A stretch of 64,000 nucleotides of DNA from Stutzerimonas stutzeri (GCA_002339675.1 DDKB01000023.1:1-64000), one strand, 5' to 3'; shown: positions 45,499 through 55,071, numbered from the stretch's first letter. Translations and numbers: made by a program. The notes: generated by a model not told the origin, from the letters alone.

Positions 45499-46557
45499 AT
45501 GACAAATCAAGCACTGGTGGTCGGCGCGAGTGGAATCGTGGGTAGCGCGGTGTCCCGCCTGCTGGCCAAAGAAGGCTGGGCGGTCGCCGGGCTCGCGCGT
45601 CGGCCGAATGCCGAAGCCGGTGTCACGCCGATCAGCGCCGATCTGCTGGACCCAGCGGCCCTCGCCTCGGCGTTGGACGGGGTTTCGCCCACGCATATCT
45701 TCCTCACCACCTGGGCGCGCCAGGCCAGCGAGGCGGAGAACATACGCGTCAATGCGCAGATGGTTCGAAACGTACTCGAAGCCGTCCGCAGCGCCCATTC
45801 GGTTCGCCACGTCGCGCTGGTCACCGGCCTCAAGCACTACCTTGGCCCGTTCGAAGCCTACGGCAAAGGCACGTTGCCACAGACGCCGTTTCGTGAGGAA
45901 CAAGGGCGGCTCGACGTCGAGAACTTCTACTACGCCCAGGAAGACGAGGTGTTTGCCGCCGCGGCGCGTGACGGCTTCAGCTGGAGCGTCCACCGGCCTC
46001 ATACCATCACCGGTGTCGCAGTCGGCAATGCGATGAACATGGCCACCACGCTGGCCGTGTACGCCTCGATCTGCCGTCACACCGGGCGGCCCTTCCGTTT
46101 CCCTGGATCGGAAGTCCAGTGGAACAGCCTGACCGATATGACGGACTCGGCACAGCTTGCCAAGCACATGCACTGGGCCTCGACCACACCGGCGGCCGCC
46201 AACCAGGCCTTCAACATCGTCAACGGTGACGTCTTTCGCTGGAAGTGGATGTGGTCGCGCATTGCCGAGTGGTTTGGCATCGAAGCGGCGCCATTCGAAG
46301 GGCCGGCGCCGCTGGAGCAGCAGATGGCGGGCGATGCGCCGATCTGGGCCGAGCTGGCCAAACAGTTCGACCTGGCCGAAGCAGACATCGACAAGCTGAT
46401 TTCGCCGTGGCACACCGACGCCGACCTCGGCCGCCCGATCGAGGTGGTGACCGACATGTCGAAAAGCCGAAAGCTTGGTTTTCTGGATTACCAGGCAAGT
46501 GACGACGCCTTCTACGAGGTGTTCGCCAAGCTGCGTGCGAGCAAGCTGATTCCCTGA
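45499..46557 (+). CDS. SDR family oxidoreductase, PRISE-like (progesterone 5-beta-reductase/iridoid synthase family)
   Basis: 352 residues. NAD(P)-binding motif VVGASGIVGSAV at 7-18. The catalytic Lys of the PRISE group is in TGLKHYLGPFEAYG and the catalytic Tyr in VENFYYAQEDEVF. This family reduces activated C=C bonds of enones. Bacterial members are promiscuous ene-reductases, so the physiological substrate is unknown. Divergent HxlR regulator upstream implies control by an electrophile or the substrate. Confidence 0.88.
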   Translation: MTNQALVVGASGIVGSAVSRLLAKEGWAVAGLARRPNAEAGVTPISADLLDPAALASALDGVSPTHIFLTTWARQASEAENIRVNAQMVRNVLEAVRSAHSVRHVALVTGLKHYLGPFEAYGKGTLPQTPFREEQGRLDVENFYYAQEDEVFAAAARDGFSWSVHRPHTITGVAVGNAMNMATTLAVYASICRHTGRPFRFPGSEVQWNSLTDMTDSAQLAKHMHWASTTPAAANQAFNIVNGDVFRWKWMWSRIAEWFGIEAAPFEGPAPLEQQMAGDAPIWAELAKQFDLAEADIDKLISPWHTDADLGRPIEVVTDMSKSRKLGFLDYQASDDAFYEVFAKLRASKLIP

Positions 46558-46596
46558 CGCGACAAGGCATCGGCTGGCCACGAGGCTGTCCCGTAT

Positions 46597-46624
46597 ACTC
46601 GCGCGTTTTCCGCGCGAGTCTTTC
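46597..46624. promoter_or_regulatory. Hairpin overlapping a promoter-like element before the SpoU gene
   Basis: ACTCGCGCG and CGCGCGAGT form a perfect 9-bp stem with a 5-base loop and CTTTCC after it, 40 bp past the SDR stop. The left arm overlaps TATACT (46594-46599), a good -10 element for the gene at 46627. It could be a terminator, a promoter or both. Confidence 0.4.
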
Positions 46625-46626
46625 CA

Positions 46627-47094
46627 GTGAGCAACAAACGTTACGCCTGCATCGGCCTGAGCAATCCGAAGTCGCCTTCCAACGTCGGCGCCATCATGCG
46701 GGCCGCAGGCTGCTATGGCGCGGCGTCGGTGTTCTACACCGGTACCCGCTACGACCGCGCCAAGGACTTCGTCACCGACACCAAGAAGGTTCACCAGGAC
46801 ATTCCGCTGATCAACATCGACGACCTGCGCAAGATTCTGCCACTCGGCTGCGTGCCGGTTGCCGTGGAGCTGGTCGACGGCGCCCGCGCCCTTCCGGAAT
46901 ACACCCACCCGGATCGCGCGCTGTACATTTTCGGCGCGGAAGATGGCTCGCTGAGCAAAGAGATCCGCGACTGGTGTGAAGACGTGGTCTACATCCCCAC
47001 CAACGGCTGCATGAACCTCGCGGCAACGGTCAACGTGGTGCTCTACGACCGGCTGGCCAAAGGCAACAACACCCGCTCCGGGCCGCAGTTCTGA
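46627..47094 (+). CDS. TrmH/SpoU family RNA methyltransferase
   Basis: 155 residues, the minimal SPOUT methyltransferase size (as in TrmL). The three SpoU motifs are seen: NPKSPSNVGAIMRAAG (motif 1), LYIFGAEDGSLSKEI (motif 2) and VYIPTNGCMNLAATVNVVLYDR (motif 3, trefoil-knot SAM site). It 2'-O-methylates a nucleotide in tRNA or rRNA; the exact target is not visible. The start is a GTG at 46627. Confidence 0.88.
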   Translation: MSNKRYACIGLSNPKSPSNVGAIMRAAGCYGAASVFYTGTRYDRAKDFVTDTKKVHQDIPLINIDDLRKILPLGCVPVAVELVDGARALPEYTHPDRALYIFGAEDGSLSKEIRDWCEDVVYIPTNGCMNLAATVNVVLYDRLAKGNNTRSGPQF

Positions 47095-47341
47095 ATACCC
47101 GGTCCCCAGCATCGGCTGGCCGCCGGAGCCTGCTAAGCAATAGCGATCTGCTAGCGGTACCCGTCGGCCGCGGCGCGCGAAGATCCACGAGGTTTGGTCA
47201 GTGATCGACAGGCGGCGGTCGGCGCTCAGTGCCAGGGCTGACGGCTGCCGCGCCGCACGGCAGCGCCTGGGGGACGCGGTCGCCGCGCGCGCCCTGCAAC
47301 GGGTAAACGCGCGCTCATGGACGGCCGACGAGCGGGTTCGC

Positions 47342-47470
47342 TCAAGGCTGTCTGGCCAACACCAGCGCGAATCCCACCACGATGCCGGCCAGGGCAATCA
47401 GCCAGCCGATCCGGTGGGCCCGGTTCTTTTCGGCCTGGCGCACGGGGTCCACGGGTTTCTTCTTTCTCAC
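47342..47470 (-). CDS. Small single-pass membrane protein (42 aa)
   Basis: A GTG-initiated frame preceded by GAGAGG about 9 nt upstream. A basic cytoplasmic head (RKKKPVDPVRQAEKNRAHR) is followed by one hydrophobic helix (GWLIALAGIVVGFALVLA) and a short tail RQP. The positive-inside pattern is strong evidence that the frame is real. No family recognised. Confidence 0.5.
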   Translation of the reverse strand: MRKKKPVDPVRQAEKNRAHRIGWLIALAGIVVGFALVLARQP

Positions 47471-47620
47471 GATCCACAGCCTCTCGATCCACAGGGAAGG
47501 CGCCGGCGACGGTGGGCCGTCGCCGGCACGACGCGCGCCTTTTTAGGCCGTGGGGCTCGGATTGTCCAGCGAGCTGCATCCAGCGTGCCCGCAAACCGGT
47601 GGACGTCCGCCGAGCTGGCT

Positions 47621-47782
47621 TTAGCCGAGCGGGCTCTCGCCGGCGTTCGGCTCATCCTTGTGCGCGTCTGTCGAGGCGTTGTCCGGCGCGTCGGGTTCCT
47701 GGCCGGAAGCGGGTTCGTCGCCGTATTCGTCATAGTCGGCGGGGGTCAGGCCGTCCTTGAGCGGATCGTTCGGGTCGGTCAT
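47621..47782 (-). CDS. Small acidic disordered protein (53 aa)
   Basis: ATG at 47782 preceded by an AGAGGAGC ribosome-binding site at 6 nt. Sequence MTDPNDPLKDGLTPADYDEYG continues with Asp, Pro, Ala and Glu-rich residues to SPLG. No hydrophobic segment. It resembles short conserved Pseudomonas hypotheticals and has a style similar to the Pro-rich protein at 3533. Function unknown. Confidence 0.55.
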   Translation of the reverse strand: MTDPNDPLKDGLTPADYDEYGDEPASGQEPDAPDNASTDAHKDEPNAGESPLG

Positions 47783-47884
47783 GGCGGTGCTCCTCTGCTG
47801 GGACGATAGCCCGGGCTGTTCAACAGCTTGGAGGCGTTGCCCGGCCAGACGTTCGCCGCGGCGGCCACCGCCCGACCGGCGTGG

Positions 47885-48733
47885 TCAGCCGCCGAATACC
47901 GCGACCCAGTAGATGCCCGCGTCGCTCTTCGGATCCACCGCATAGGCCGCGCCCAGCGCCTGGAAGCGTGGGTTCATCAGGTTGGCGCAATGTCCCGGGC
48001 TCGCCAACCAGCCTTCAACAATCTGCCGCGGCCGGTCGAGCGCGGCGGCGATGTTCTGGGCGACCGGCATGCCGGGATAGCCGGCCAGCTCGGCACGGTC
48101 GCCCGGTGTATGGCCATCGCGATCCAGATGGCTGAAGAAGTTGCCGTTGGCCATCGCCCGGCTATGGCTTTCGGCAAGGCTGGCAAGCGTCGTGTTCCAG
48201 GCCAGGGGCGGTGCGGCAGCAAACACCTTGCCGGCGCACTGACGCGCGGTTTCGCGGACTCGGTTGACCTCGTCGAGCAACCGCTGCCCTTCGGCCTGGG
48301 TGTCTTTCAAATAGCCACCGAGCAACGGCCGCGCCAGCACGATGCGCCAGTCACGTCCTGCACGGCTGACGCCGATATCAGCGTACTGCGGATCGAGCAC
48401 CACCCGGCAGAAGCTTTCACGCAACGCCTGCATCGCGGCCGACGCGTCGCGCGGACCGGACAGGCTGATGGCCTGCACGTTGACCATCGGGTAACCCGCG
48501 CGGGCCAAGGCGTCCTGCAGATCACCCGCGCCAGTCGCCGGCAACACCAGGCGTGAGTCGGACTGCAGCGGTGTCAGCTCTTCACTGGCACGGTCGCCGC
48601 AGCGCTGCACCTCACTGCGATAGGCATTGATCGAGTCGATCAGCTGCGCCTCCCCGCCCACATCCGCAGCGGCAGCCAGGCGACCGCCAACGAGCAATGC
48701 GATCAGACACAAAGAAGACGAAAGCAGGCGCAC
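47885..48733 (-). CDS. CAP domain-containing secreted protein (SCP/PR1-like)
   Basis: 282 residues from a GTG at 48733 (GAGAG 5 nt upstream). Signal peptide of about 20 residues ending LAAAA. The C-terminal CAP domain (about 155-280) shows LAESHSRAMANGNFFSHLDRDG, MPVAQNIAAAL and VEGWLASPGHCANLMNPRFQALGAAYA with the conserved His and Glu residues. The N-terminal 130 residues form a separate region with no known domain. Bacterial CAP proteins are secreted with uncertain function. It is divergent from the response regulator at 48890. Confidence 0.85.
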   Translation of the reverse strand: MRLLSSSLCLIALLVGGRLAAAADVGGEAQLIDSINAYRSEVQRCGDRASEELTPLQSDSRLVLPATGAGDLQDALARAGYPMVNVQAISLSGPRDASAAMQALRESFCRVVLDPQYADIGVSRAGRDWRIVLARPLLGGYLKDTQAEGQRLLDEVNRVRETARQCAGKVFAAAPPLAWNTTLASLAESHSRAMANGNFFSHLDRDGHTPGDRAELAGYPGMPVAQNIAAALDRPRQIVEGWLASPGHCANLMNPRFQALGAAYAVDPKSDAGIYWVAVFGG

Positions 48734-48855
48734 AGCATCTCTCCAGAAGCAGGTGGGTAGATGCTGAAGATGCACCTGCCATAGCCCGTAAGTCGAGTCC
48801 GTGCGGCAAAACGCTACCTATCGCGGCCCACTTGCCGCTTGGCGATGGCTCCAAC

Positions 48856-48870
48856 TTATAATAGTTCTTA
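48856..48870. promoter_or_regulatory. Candidate Fur box before the iron-locus response regulator
   Basis: TTATAATAGTTCTTA agrees with the 15-base Fur core TGATAATCATTATCA at about 10 positions and lies 20-34 bp before the GTG start at 48890. It fits iron control of the two-component genes but is only moderately conserved. Confidence 0.45.
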
Positions 48871-48889
48871 TTTACACCGGAGCCTTCCA

Positions 48890-49591
48890 GTGGCAACTTG
48901 CGCAGTTCAACGGCTTCTGGCTATCGAAGACGACCCCATTCTGGGGTCGCACCTGAAAAACTCTCTGGAGAACCGAGGGTTCGACGTAACGCTCGCCGGT
49001 GACGGTTCGACCGGCCTGGCACTGGCGCACACGTCGAGCTACGACCTGATTCTGCTGGATGTGATGCTGCCGGAACTCAGCGGCATGGAACTGCTGACCC
49101 GGCTGCGACAGCAGCGCCGCACCCCGGTGCTGATGATGTCCGCGCTGGGCAACGAGGCGCACCGCATCCAGGGCTTCGACAGTGGTGCCGATGACTACCT
49201 GCCCAAGCCCTTCAGCATCGAAGAACTGCAGGTACGCATCGCCGCCATCCTGCGCCGGGTGGCCTATGAGCGCAGTGCCGCGCCAGCGGCCGTGAACGAG
49301 TCGATACGCTTCGACGATCAGCGCTGTGATCTGCGCCACGAGGGACGCTGGGTCGGCCTGACGGCCACCGAATACCGGCTGATGAAGGTGCTGCACGACG
49401 CTGCCGGGGAAGTACTGAGCAAGCCGTTTCTCTACCAGCAGGCGCTGCGCCGCGGTTATTCGCAGCATGATCGCAGCCTGGACATGCATGTCAGCAACAT
49501 TCGCCGCAAGCTCCTGCGCGAGCAGGTGATGGCGCTGCGCCTGGAATCGGTTTGGGGCAAGGGGTACGTGCTGGATCTGCAGGCCGACTGA
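48890..49591 (+). CDS. OmpR-family response regulator of the iron-uptake locus (PfeR/PirR-like)
   Basis: 233 residues from GTG 48890 (GGAG 8 nt upstream). Receiver domain with LLAIEDDPIL, phospho-acceptor Asp in LILLDVMLPELSG and Lys in DDYLPKPF; C-terminal winged helix ending ESVWGKGYVLDL. The stop overlaps the start of the kinase by one base (TGATG). Followed by a kinase and a catecholate-type TonB receptor, it matches the PfeRSA/PirRSA logic in which siderophore in the periplasm switches on receptor synthesis. Confidence 0.88.
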   Translation: MATCAVQRLLAIEDDPILGSHLKNSLENRGFDVTLAGDGSTGLALAHTSSYDLILLDVMLPELSGMELLTRLRQQRRTPVLMMSALGNEAHRIQGFDSGADDYLPKPFSIEELQVRIAAILRRVAYERSAAPAAVNESIRFDDQRCDLRHEGRWVGLTATEYRLMKVLHDAAGEVLSKPFLYQQALRRGYSQHDRSLDMHVSNIRRKLLREQVMALRLESVWGKGYVLDLQAD

Positions 49592-50922
49592 TGCCCAATC
49601 GTCATTCGCTGTTCTGGCGCCTGGTGGTGCTGGTCGCGGGCTTCTGCCTGGCGATGATCTGGACTGGCGGCTACGTCGGCCGCCATATCGACCGGTCCAG
49701 CGCTTATCTGTCGCCGGAGGCTCGCGACGTGCTTGCCCGCTATGCCGACGAGGCCCAGGCCGCCATGCACGCCGGACCGCCAGCGCTGGCTCGCTGGCTG
49801 GCCGCCATGCGCCAGCGCGAACCGGGCTGGCTGGTCGTGGTGGATGAGCAACTGCAACCCCTCGGTGGCCAAACCCTGACCGCCGAGGAGCGGAAGGGGC
49901 TCACCTTCGTGCGGCACTACGAGTGGCCCATGAGCCGCCGCTACGAAGGCCTGCCGCTGATTTCCGTGCCGATTGCCGACAGCGGCGCGCAGCTGATCAT
50001 GCGGCTACCGGAACGCTTCCGTCCGTGGCGCCACTATGCGCTGCTCAGGGCCGGCGCGGTGTATCTGCCGCCGGTGCCGCTGTCCATCCTGTTCTGCTGG
50101 TTGCTCTATCGCCTGCTGGTCTCGCCGTTGGACAGCTTGCGGCGACAGGCCAACGCACTGCGGGGCAACCGTCTCGACTCGCTGCTGCCGCCCGCCATCG
50201 CCCGGCGCCACGATGAACTCGGCGAGCTGGGCCGCTCGCTGGAATACCTGACCCAGCGCCTGCGCGATTCGATCAGCCAGCAACAGCAGCTGCTGCGCGA
50301 CCTGTCCCATGAACTGCGCACCCCGCTCAGCCGCTTGCGCGTGGCCTGCGAAAGCGAGCTCGATACCGAGCAGTTGCGCAACCGAACCGACCGCGAGATC
50401 ACCCGTATGCAGCAGCTGGTCGACAGCACGCTCGAGCTCGCCTGGCTGGACAGCGAGCAGCCTCGCTTCGAATGCGAGCCGGTCAATGTCGCGGCGCTGT
50501 GGGACGTGATCAGCGAGAACGCGTGCTTCGAAGCCGGCTGGTCCCGCGAGCGCATCCGTGCACAGGTTCCGGAAGATTGCCAGGTGCTGGGCAACCTCAA
50601 CGCACTGGCACAGGCCATGGAAAACATTCTGCGCAATGCCATCCGCTACTCCCCCGCCCAGGGAACGGTGTGCCTGACCGCCGACCGTGACGGGGACCAC
50701 TGGCAACTGCGCATCGAGGACCAGGGGCCGGGTGTGCCGCCGGACCGATTGTCGGTGATCTTCCTGCCCTTCGCGCGTCTTTGCGCGGCCCGCCCCGGCG
50801 GCGACGGTTTCGGCCTGGGCCTGGCGATTGCGCGTGGCATGGTGCAGATGCAGGGCGGCACCCTCTGGGCGGAGAACGGCGAAACCGGCCTGCGCATGAC
50901 CATCCGTCTGCGAACTGTATAG
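49591..50922 (+). CDS. Sensor histidine kinase of the iron-uptake locus (PfeS/PirS-like)
   Basis: 443 residues. TM1 about 9-30, periplasmic sensor region about 31-150, TM2 about 155-178, HAMP, H box LLRDLSHELRTPLSRLRV, N box NILRNAIRYSPAQ, G1 DQGPGVPPDRL and G2 GDGFGLGLAIARGM. It is the partner of the regulator upstream (1-base overlap). It is proposed to sense a ferric siderophore or its absence, by analogy with PfeS. Confidence 0.88.
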   Translation: MPNRHSLFWRLVVLVAGFCLAMIWTGGYVGRHIDRSSAYLSPEARDVLARYADEAQAAMHAGPPALARWLAAMRQREPGWLVVVDEQLQPLGGQTLTAEERKGLTFVRHYEWPMSRRYEGLPLISVPIADSGAQLIMRLPERFRPWRHYALLRAGAVYLPPVPLSILFCWLLYRLLVSPLDSLRRQANALRGNRLDSLLPPAIARRHDELGELGRSLEYLTQRLRDSISQQQQLLRDLSHELRTPLSRLRVACESELDTEQLRNRTDREITRMQQLVDSTLELAWLDSEQPRFECEPVNVAALWDVISENACFEAGWSRERIRAQVPEDCQVLGNLNALAQAMENILRNAIRYSPAQGTVCLTADRDGDHWQLRIEDQGPGVPPDRLSVIFLPFARLCAARPGGDGFGLGLAIARGMVQMQGGTLWAENGETGLRMTIRLRTV

Positions 50923-50947
50923 ATTGTAAATGCGCTTTACTCTCAAA

Positions 50948-50962
50948 TGAGAATGCTTAGCA
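50948..50962. promoter_or_regulatory. Fur box before the TonB-dependent receptor
   Basis: TGAGAATGCTTAGCA matches the Fur core TGATAATCATTATCA at 11 of 15 positions and sits in the 130-bp gap between kinase and receptor. It strongly suggests iron repression of the receptor operon. Confidence 0.65.
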
Positions 50963-51054
50963 TTGCGGCCACATAGCAGCGCTCGGTGTGCTCGCCGATA
51001 CGTGGCGAGTGTCCGGCCGCAGACTCGGCAGGCTTCTCAGGGAGATGGCAGTAA

Positions 51055-53028
51055 ATGGTGGTTTTCAATCGGCATCGGCTGGCTTGCGCAATCGCTGTAG
51101 CCACCTGGATGAGTACTCCGGCCAGCGCCGAAGAGGCGGTCGAACTGTCGAACGTCGTGGTCACCGCGTCGGGCTTCCAGCAACAGATCAAGCAGGCGCC
51201 TGCCTCGATCTCGGTGGTGACACGAGATCAGCTGGAGAAGAAATCCTACCGCGACGTCACGGATGCGCTACGGGATATTCCCGGTGTGGTCATCACCGGC
51301 GGCGCCAGTTCCAGCGATATCAGCATTCGCGGCATGGCCTCCAAGTACACGCTGATCCTCATCGACGGCAAGCGCATGGAGTCGCGGGCGACGCGCCCCA
51401 ACAGCGACGGCCCCGGCATCGAGCAAGGCTGGACGCCGCCGCTGGAAGCCATCGAACGCATCGAGGTCGTGCGTGGCCCGATGTCGTCCCTGTATGGCTC
51501 CGATGCCATGGGCGGGGTGATCAACATCATTACCCGCAAGGTGGCCGACACCTGGCATGGCGGCGTTCGCACCGAAAAAACCTTCCAGGACCGCTCCGAC
51601 TCCGGTGATTACCATAGCCTCAACGGCTATCTCTCCGGGCCTCTGGTCGATGGCCTGCTGGGCCTGCAGGTTTACGGACAGACGTCTCGTCGAGACGAAG
51701 ACGATATTCCCCGCGGCTTCAACGAGCAAAAGACCGACAGCGGTACGGTCAAACTGTCGTTCACGCCCAACGCGGCCAACGACATCGTGCTGGAAGCGGG
51801 CAAGACCGAGCAGGAACGCAACGCCAGCGTGGGCCGCTCCGGCACGGGCAACAGCGACTCGCTGTCGGACTACGACCGTACGCACTTCACCATCAGCCAC
51901 ACCGGCCGTTGGGACTGGGGCCAGTCAGACACCTACCTGCAGCAGGAGCGCATCGAGAACCCGGGTCGCGAAATGGCGCTGGAGAACAGCGTGTTCAATA
52001 CGCAGAGCTCCCTGTTCCTGGGCGATCACATCGCCACGCTCGGCGGCCAATACCGCTACGAGGACCTCTCCGACAAGGGCAACCAGCTGGCCGGCGCCGA
52101 AGACCTGACCCGTCTGACACGCTGGTCCTGGGCGCTGTTCGCCGAAGACGAGTGGAGCCTGACCGACAGCTTCGCGCTCACCACCGGCCTGCGCATGGAT
52201 CGCGATGAGAACTACGGCACCCACTGGTCGCCGCGGGTTTATGGCGTGTGGCAGGCAGCCGAGCAATGGACGGTCAAGGGTGGCGTCTCCAGCGGCTACC
52301 GCTCACCGGACATTCGTGCGGCCGTGGATAACTGGGGTCAGATCACGGGCGGTGGCCGGGGCGACCCCGCGGTCATTGTCGGCAACTCGGCACTCAAACC
52401 CGAGGAAAGCCTGAGCCAGGAAATCGGCGTGCTGTGGGACAGCCTGCAGGGAGTCTCGGCCGGCGTGACCCTGTTCAACACCGACTTCGAGGACAAGATC
52501 ACCGAGCTTCGCCGCTGCACGGATACCACCGGCAATGCCTCGGGCCAGTGCGTCGTCAATGGTGAGGCCTACCGTTTCATCAGTGATCGGGTGAATGTCG
52601 ATGAAGCGCGCATGCGCGGCGTCGAGGCGACCTTCGACTGGGACATCACCGCGACCCTATCGCTGGCGGCCAACTACACCTATACCGAATCAGAGCAGCG
52701 CAGTGGCGATTTCCGCGGCGAACCGCTGAATCAGATGCCCAAGCACATGTTCAATACCACGCTGGACTGGCAAACCAGTGACCGTCTCGGCACCTGGGCC
52801 CGGCTCAATTACCGCAGCGAAACATCCGAGTACCTGTCGCGCACCAGCATGGCCGACAGCACCCCCGCATACACGCTGGTCGATCTCGGCGGCACCTATG
52901 ACGTAAACCGCAACCTCAAGCTGCTGGCCGGCGTCTACAACGTCTTCAACCAGCAAATCGACTACGACAGCTACGAGACGGTGCTCGACGGACGTCGCTA
53001 TACGGTCGGGATGAGTGTCGCCTTCTAG
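51055..53028 (+). CDS. TonB-dependent ferric siderophore receptor (FepA/PfeA-like)
   Basis: 657 residues. Signal peptide of about 25 residues (ends TPASAEEAVE). TonB-box-like LSNVVVTA, plug domain (KAPASISVVTRDQL to INIITRK) with IERIEVVRGPMSSLYGSDAMGGVINII, then a beta-barrel ending in the aromatic residue YTVGMSVAF (C-terminal Phe). The plug and barrel length are those of catecholate receptors. The ligand cannot be fixed from sequence. The Fur box upstream and the two-component genes support ferric-siderophore uptake across the outer membrane. Confidence 0.88.
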   Translation: MVVFNRHRLACAIAVATWMSTPASAEEAVELSNVVVTASGFQQQIKQAPASISVVTRDQLEKKSYRDVTDALRDIPGVVITGGASSSDISIRGMASKYTLILIDGKRMESRATRPNSDGPGIEQGWTPPLEAIERIEVVRGPMSSLYGSDAMGGVINIITRKVADTWHGGVRTEKTFQDRSDSGDYHSLNGYLSGPLVDGLLGLQVYGQTSRRDEDDIPRGFNEQKTDSGTVKLSFTPNAANDIVLEAGKTEQERNASVGRSGTGNSDSLSDYDRTHFTISHTGRWDWGQSDTYLQQERIENPGREMALENSVFNTQSSLFLGDHIATLGGQYRYEDLSDKGNQLAGAEDLTRLTRWSWALFAEDEWSLTDSFALTTGLRMDRDENYGTHWSPRVYGVWQAAEQWTVKGGVSSGYRSPDIRAAVDNWGQITGGGRGDPAVIVGNSALKPEESLSQEIGVLWDSLQGVSAGVTLFNTDFEDKITELRRCTDTTGNASGQCVVNGEAYRFISDRVNVDEARMRGVEATFDWDITATLSLAANYTYTESEQRSGDFRGEPLNQMPKHMFNTTLDWQTSDRLGTWARLNYRSETSEYLSRTSMADSTPAYTLVDLGGTYDVNRNLKLLAGVYNVFNQQIDYDSYETVLDGRRYTVGMSVAF

Positions 53029-53209
53029 CGCGATGGACGAGGCGCCCGGTCACCCGGTGAGCCTCGCTGCCTGACATGAACGTGCGTTGCCAACCAAGGC
53101 TCGGCCTTGGGCCGCATCTACTCAGGCTCACCCCAGCATCTGTACCCAGCCGTTGCACAGCCACGACTGGGACCTTTTCGTATGGATCTGTTCGGTATCG
53201 GAGCTCGTT

Positions 53210-53512
53210 GTGACTCGTTCCACATCCCAACCCGGCGGTCACTGGCGCGACATTGCCGCGCGTACCGCCCTCGCGGTTCTGGGTGGCTATGCCTTCACCT
53301 ATGCCGCGACCGCCGCCATTGCGCGGCTGCTGCCGCTGGACCCTGTTGACGCGCTGACAGCCGCCTCGCTGCCGGCGTTCGTGGTCTATCTGGTCTTCAT
53401 TCTGTGGGCCTTCTCCGCCGCCTCGGCGCGCCGTGTGCTGGTCGGCGTGAGCCTGGCCATTCCGTTGGCTGGCATCGGGTTTTGGCCACACCTGCTGGAG
53501 GCCCTGAGATGA
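53210..53512 (+). CDS. DUF3649 domain iron-uptake membrane protein
   Basis: 100 residues from GTG 53210 (GGAG 6 nt before). Two to three hydrophobic helices, matching DUF3649, a small inner-membrane family found in iron-regulated operons with PepSY proteins. The stop overlaps the start of the PepSY gene (ATGA). The longer frame upstream to 53087 has no ribosome-binding site. Confidence 0.8.
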   Translation: MTRSTSQPGGHWRDIAARTALAVLGGYAFTYAATAAIARLLPLDPVDALTAASLPAFVVYLVFILWAFSAASARRVLVGVSLAIPLAGIGFWPHLLEALR

Positions 53513-55071
53513 AACGCAGTCTGACGCAATCGATGGCCTGGCTGCATACCTGGTGCGGATTGCTGCTTGGGTGGGTGCTGTTCGCCATCTTTCTCACCGG
53601 CACCCTGGCGGTATTCGACCAGGAGATCGACTGGTGGATGCAACCGGAGCTGACCGACCAGGCGCAGTCAGCGGCAGCTGCCGCCGACGTGGCCCAGCGT
53701 TGGTTGACGACCCACCACGGCGATGAGTCGAACTGGAACATCAGCCTGCCGACCGAGCGCTCGCCGGCCCTCGCCGTCTCCGTCGGCGAGCGACGCCGTG
53801 GCGGCGGTGGCACGCAACTGGATCCGCTGACCGGCGAGCCCGTGCACGCGCGGGAAACCATCGGCGGCAAGTTCTTCTTCCATTTCCACTACACCCTGCA
53901 CATGCCACGACTGCTCGGCGTCTGGGTGGTCGGGTTCGCAGCCATGGCCATGCTGGTGGCGCTGATCAGCGGGATCATCATTCACAAGAAAATCTTCAAG
54001 GAGTTCTTCACGTTCCGTCCCGCCAAGGGGCAACGCTCCTGGCTAGACGGCCATAACGCCAGCGCCGTGCTGCTGCTGCCCTTCCACCTGATGATCACCT
54101 ATACCGGTCTGGCCATCTTCTTCCTGCTCTACATGCCGGCAGCGGTGGATGCCCTTTATGACGGCGACCGCCAGGCCTATTTTCGCGATGCGCAGTCAGG
54201 GCACGCTGTTGAGCAGGCGCCGCGCGGCGAGGGACGCGACAGCAAGCCCGTCGCGGCACCGGCGGCACCTATGCTGGCATTGGGTGAAATCGTCAGCCGC
54301 GCCGAAGCCCACTATGGCGAGGGCATGATCGGCGGTCTGGCCGTCAACAACCCTGGCAAGACCAATGCCCAGGTCACGGCCCGACCGGTACTGGGCAACC
54401 GAATCGAGCTGACCAAGGGCGAAGGCATGGTCTTCAACGGCGTCACTGGCGAGCTGATTCAGGCGCCCGAGCCGTCACGCACCAGCCAGCTGACCCAACG
54501 GGTGATGGCGGGCCTGCACTTCGCGCAGTTCGGCGGCTATCCGATGCGTTGGCTGTATTTCATATGCGGCCTGATCAGCTGCGCCATGATCGGTACGGGA
54601 CTGGTGCTCTATGCCGTCAAACAACGCAAACAGGCCAAGGCCAACCCGCACTTTCTGCGCATGGTGGAGAGCCTCAACGTGGCAGTCATTGCCGGGCTGC
54701 TGCTGGCTTGCATTACGCTTTTGTGGGGCAACCGCTTTCTACCGGCAGAGCTAGCCGACCGTCAGAACTGGGAACTGCGCGTGTTCTTCGGCGTCTGGGC
54801 GCTGAGCTGGCTGCACGCCTGGCTGCGCAAGCCTCTGGCTGCCTGGCGTGAACAGCTTTCAGCCGCCGCACTGCTGGCCCTTAGCCTACCGCTGCTGGAC
54901 ATCTGGACTTCGCCGGGTGCGCTGGACGTCATGCGCCTGTCCCTATTGGCGGGCGTGGCTTCGATGGGACTGCTGTTGGGCTGGACCGTGTGGAAAATAC
55001 CGACGGTCATCGCCGTCCGAAACGCCCTCTCGTCTCGCCCGGGCCGCCCAGTTCACGGAGCATCCTTATGA
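53509..55071 (+). CDS. PepSY-associated TM helix domain protein (iron-uptake associated)
   Basis: 520 residues. N-terminal helix (MAWLHTWCGLLLGWVLFAIFLTG, with the conserved His-x-Trp), a periplasmic PepSY-type region, paired helices around 140-165 and 195-225, then a second periplasmic region and four C-terminal helices. Conserved His residues in HFHYTLHMP and LHFAQFGG could bind haem or metal, as in the FecR-independent ferric-siderophore reductase-like family. It is the middle gene of a three-gene operon with 4-bp overlaps on both sides. Confidence 0.88.
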   Translation: MKRSLTQSMAWLHTWCGLLLGWVLFAIFLTGTLAVFDQEIDWWMQPELTDQAQSAAAAADVAQRWLTTHHGDESNWNISLPTERSPALAVSVGERRRGGGGTQLDPLTGEPVHARETIGGKFFFHFHYTLHMPRLLGVWVVGFAAMAMLVALISGIIIHKKIFKEFFTFRPAKGQRSWLDGHNASAVLLLPFHLMITYTGLAIFFLLYMPAAVDALYDGDRQAYFRDAQSGHAVEQAPRGEGRDSKPVAAPAAPMLALGEIVSRAEAHYGEGMIGGLAVNNPGKTNAQVTARPVLGNRIELTKGEGMVFNGVTGELIQAPEPSRTSQLTQRVMAGLHFAQFGGYPMRWLYFICGLISCAMIGTGLVLYAVKQRKQAKANPHFLRMVESLNVAVIAGLLLACITLLWGNRFLPAELADRQNWELRVFFGVWALSWLHAWLRKPLAAWREQLSAAALLALSLPLLDIWTSPGALDVMRLSLLAGVASMGLLLGWTVWKIPTVIAVRNALSSRPGRPVHGASL

